Shown here one piece after another: positions 3,937-5,201 of a DNA stretch of 5,201 bases. Location of the stretch: NCBI GenBank assembly GCA_947164805.1, contig CAMUXX010000076.1, forward strand, positions 1 to 5,201. The letters are read 5' to 3'. This stretch comes from an uncultured Elusimicrobia bacterium. GTDB lineage: Bacteria; Elusimicrobiota; Elusimicrobia; Elusimicrobiales; Elusimicrobiaceae. Both the position numbers and the translations under genes were made by a program. The notes under the pieces were generated by a model. It worked only from the letters and a program-made list of their open reading frames with translations. It had not been told where the DNA came from and made no database searches. Numbering within the stretch: the first letter of the stretch is position 1; each line of letters opens with the position of its first letter.

Positions 3937-4815
3937 ATGAGAAACGCTTTAGGGAAAGGTTTAGATGCTTTGCTTGGCTCCTCTTTTGAAATGGAGCAGG
4001 AACTTAATAATGGGGGGGAAGGGAAAAGGAATATTCAAAAGATTTCTATTGACACAGTCGTCCCTAACAGGTACGAACACAGAAAGACTTTTAATGAAGA
4101 CAGTTTAAAAGATTTGGCGCAGTCAATTAAGCAACACGGTTTAACCCAACCGGTAGTTGTAGTTTATGATGCCGGGCTTGATAAATATGAATTGGTAGTA
4201 GGGGAAAGACGTTTCAGAGCAAGCGAAATGGCCGGCTTTAAAGAAATTGATTGTATTGTACATACAAAACTTGACGATAAACAACTTTGCGCCCTTGCTT
4301 TAATTGAAAATATTCAAAGGGAAGATTTAAACCCCATTGAAACTGCCCTCGGCTACAAAAATTTGATGCAAAAGTTTTTGGTTTCCCAAGTGGAACTTGC
4401 GGAATATTGCGGTAAATCAAAAGCGGCGGTATCAAATTCTTTAAGGTTGCTAAACCTTTCCCAAGAAATACAAAACGCCTTACAAGACGGCACTATTACA
4501 GAGGGCCACGGCCGTGCACTTTTAATGGTTGGTGACGAGGGTAAAAGGGCAGTTTTATTCAAAAAAATAATCGGTTCCAAAATGTCTGTCCGCCAGGCCG
4601 AAAACGCCGCAAGAACTATTTTGGAAGGCAAAACCGTTGCCCCCAAACAAAGCAAGGACCCCAATACAGTTGCTTTTGAACAGTCCTTGCAAGAAGTACT
4701 TGGTACCAAAGTTGAAGTTAAGGAAAACGGCAAAGGTAAAGGAACTTTAACCTTACACTTTAATTCTTATGAAGAATTAAATGTATTGGGAGATAGACTA
4801 AAGACTTTGGTTTAA
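3937..4815 (+). CDS. parB: Chromosome partitioning protein ParB (Spo0J-like CTPase)
   Basis: ParB is the CTP-dependent DNA clamp that loads at parS, spreads along DNA and recruits ParA and condensin. The N-terminal ALGKGLDALLG (4-14) is the short conserved motif that stimulates ParA ATPase. The CTP-binding fold shows GLTQPVVV (68-75), GERRFRA (89-95) and ENIQREDLNPIETA (124-137). A helix-turn-helix region follows (about 149-172, VELAEYCGKSKAAVSNSLR) for parS recognition, then a linker and a C-terminal dimerisation domain (about 245-292). The 292 aa length is typical. The GGAGG ribosome-binding site (3925-3929) lies within the last parA codons, so translation is probably coupled. A G7 run at 4012-4018 falls in the linker after the ParA-binding motif. 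parS-like sites lie upstream of parA. Confidence 0.97.
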   Translation: MRNALGKGLDALLGSSFEMEQELNNGGEGKRNIQKISIDTVVPNRYEHRKTFNEDSLKDLAQSIKQHGLTQPVVVVYDAGLDKYELVVGERRFRASEMAGFKEIDCIVHTKLDDKQLCALALIENIQREDLNPIETALGYKNLMQKFLVSQVELAEYCGKSKAAVSNSLRLLNLSQEIQNALQDGTITEGHGRALLMVGDEGKRAVLFKKIIGSKMSVRQAENAARTILEGKTVAPKQSKDPNTVAFEQSLQEVLGTKVEVKENGKGKGTLTLHFNSYEELNVLGDRLKTLV

Positions 4816-4832
4816 CTTCCTTCTTAACAATC

Positions 4833-4862
4833 AAAAAAGCCCCGGTTAAAGCCGGGGTTTTT
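4833..4862. terminator. Bidirectional rho-independent terminator between parB and the outer-membrane gene
   Basis: CCCCGG (4840-4845) pairs with CCGGGG (4852-4857) around a six-base loop. The stem is extended by a G-T wobble and by A-T pairs from the A-run 4833-4838 and the T-run 4858-4862. The flanking A and T runs allow it to end the parAB transcript rightwards and the convergent gene leftwards. It lies 17 bases past the parB stop codon. Confidence 0.92.
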
Positions 4863-4880
4863 ACAATATAAAGATTCTAT

Positions 4881-5201
4881 TTAAAAATAAAATTTTGCCA
4901 CACCAAGTCCTTGTACACCAGAACGGTCCGACATTGTTAGATTATCTTTAGAAACTTCTGCTTTAATATTGTATTTTACCTCTAATCCCAAAGATAAACT
5001 TTTTGAAAATTTATATTCAAAACCACAAGATAAATGAGGGAACAGAAGGCTCTTTTTATAGGTGTTTGTACCGAGAGTAACTTTTGTTGTTATAGAGGTT
5101 ATTCCTGCCCCGAAATATGAACTTAGTTCCTTAATTCCTTTATCTACTTTTACATAGAAAGTAAGAGGTATAGCATAAGTTTTTTCCTGTCCGTTAATGA
5201 A
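4881..5201 (-). CDS. Outer-membrane beta-barrel protein, C-terminal part, runs off the window edge
   Basis: The frame stays open from the window edge to the TAA at 4883-4881, giving 106 residues of the C-terminus. Alternating hydrophobic strands separated by polar turns are visible: TYAIPLTFYVKV, ELSSYFGAGITS, FPHLSCGFEYKFS, SLSLGLEVKYNI and a final GVQGLGVAKFYF. The IP-L-x-F-x-V-K then YFGAGI pattern is typical of small OmpA-N/OmpW-like barrel families, and the C-terminal Phe after alternating residues is the BAM-recognition signature of outer-membrane proteins. It is convergent with parB and shares the hairpin terminator at 4833-4862. The N-terminal part, including any signal peptide, is beyond the window, so the specific family and function cannot be named. 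Confidence 0.75.
   Translation of the reverse strand, partial: FINGQEKTYAIPLTFYVKVDKGIKELSSYFGAGITSITTKVTLGTNTYKKSLLFPHLSCGFEYKFSKSLSLGLEVKYNIKAEVSKDNLTMSDRSGVQGLGVAKFYF

Noticed and set aside
4238..4435. 65-residue minus-strand open frame inside parB
   Set aside because: It is a shadow frame antisense to the ParB CTP-binding and helix-turn-helix region.
4506..4515. CACGGCCGTG palindrome in parB as a parS site
   Set aside because: It lacks the CACGTG core and the TTT/AAA flanks, and it falls in conserved coding sequence (EGHGRAL).
4353..4733. 126-residue minus-strand open frame inside parB
   Set aside because: It is antisense to well-conserved ParB domains and shows no recognisable protein features.
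1..5201. Mobile element, defence system or CRISPR array
   Set aside because: All coding sequence is accounted for by housekeeping replication, export and segregation genes and a barrel protein; no transposase, terminal inverted repeats, or regularly spaced long repeats were found.

Overview
The window is an AT-rich chromosomal replication-origin neighbourhood from a diderm (Gram-negative type) bacterium. It holds, left to right: the start of dnaN and all of dnaA on the minus strand, then lepB, parA and parB on the plus strand, then the 3' end of an outer-membrane beta-barrel gene on the minus strand. The barrel protein ends in Phe, as outer-membrane proteins do, which argues for a diderm. Low GC, the compact DnaA and the style of the ParA/ParB proteins would fit a lineage such as Elusimicrobiota (Endomicrobium/Elusimicrobium-like), but that placement is a guess without a database search.

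Replication half (1-2003). dnaA (GTG start, 452 aa) is followed on the same strand by dnaN after a 142-base gap. Both the dnaA-dnaN gap and the dnaA-lepB gap carry DnaA-box matches (TTATNCACA / TTWTNCACA). One perfect box lies across the last codons of dnaA and another lies across its GTG start codon. The gap upstream of dnaA also has a perfect box inside a candidate dnaA promoter, spaced A/T tracts, and a threefold CAGTT-type repeat. Transcription diverges at 1857-2003, so a bidirectional origin there would make dnaA/dnaN and lepB/parAB all co-directional with the forks. The architecture resembles a bipartite dnaA-flanking oriC.

Export and segregation half (2004-4815). lepB encodes signal peptidase I with all catalytic boxes. 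It has an unusual N-terminal membrane region that resembles the first part of signal peptidase II (LspA) but lacks the LspA catalytic aspartates. A perfect TATAAT ends only six bases before its ATG, and there is no Shine-Dalgarno sequence, so the message may be leaderless. Between lepB and parA are two parS-like palindromes 36 bases apart and a strong sigma70-type promoter with a good ribosome-binding site. parA and parB form a tight operon, and ParB should load on the adjacent parS sites. A strong hairpin terminator, usable in both directions, separates parB from the convergent outer-membrane gene.

The most notable points are the LspA-like/LepB composite protein, the DnaA boxes embedded in coding ends, the non-canonical parS pair, and deviations in usually conserved DnaA residues. 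No tRNA, rRNA, CRISPR array, insertion sequence or other mobile element was seen.
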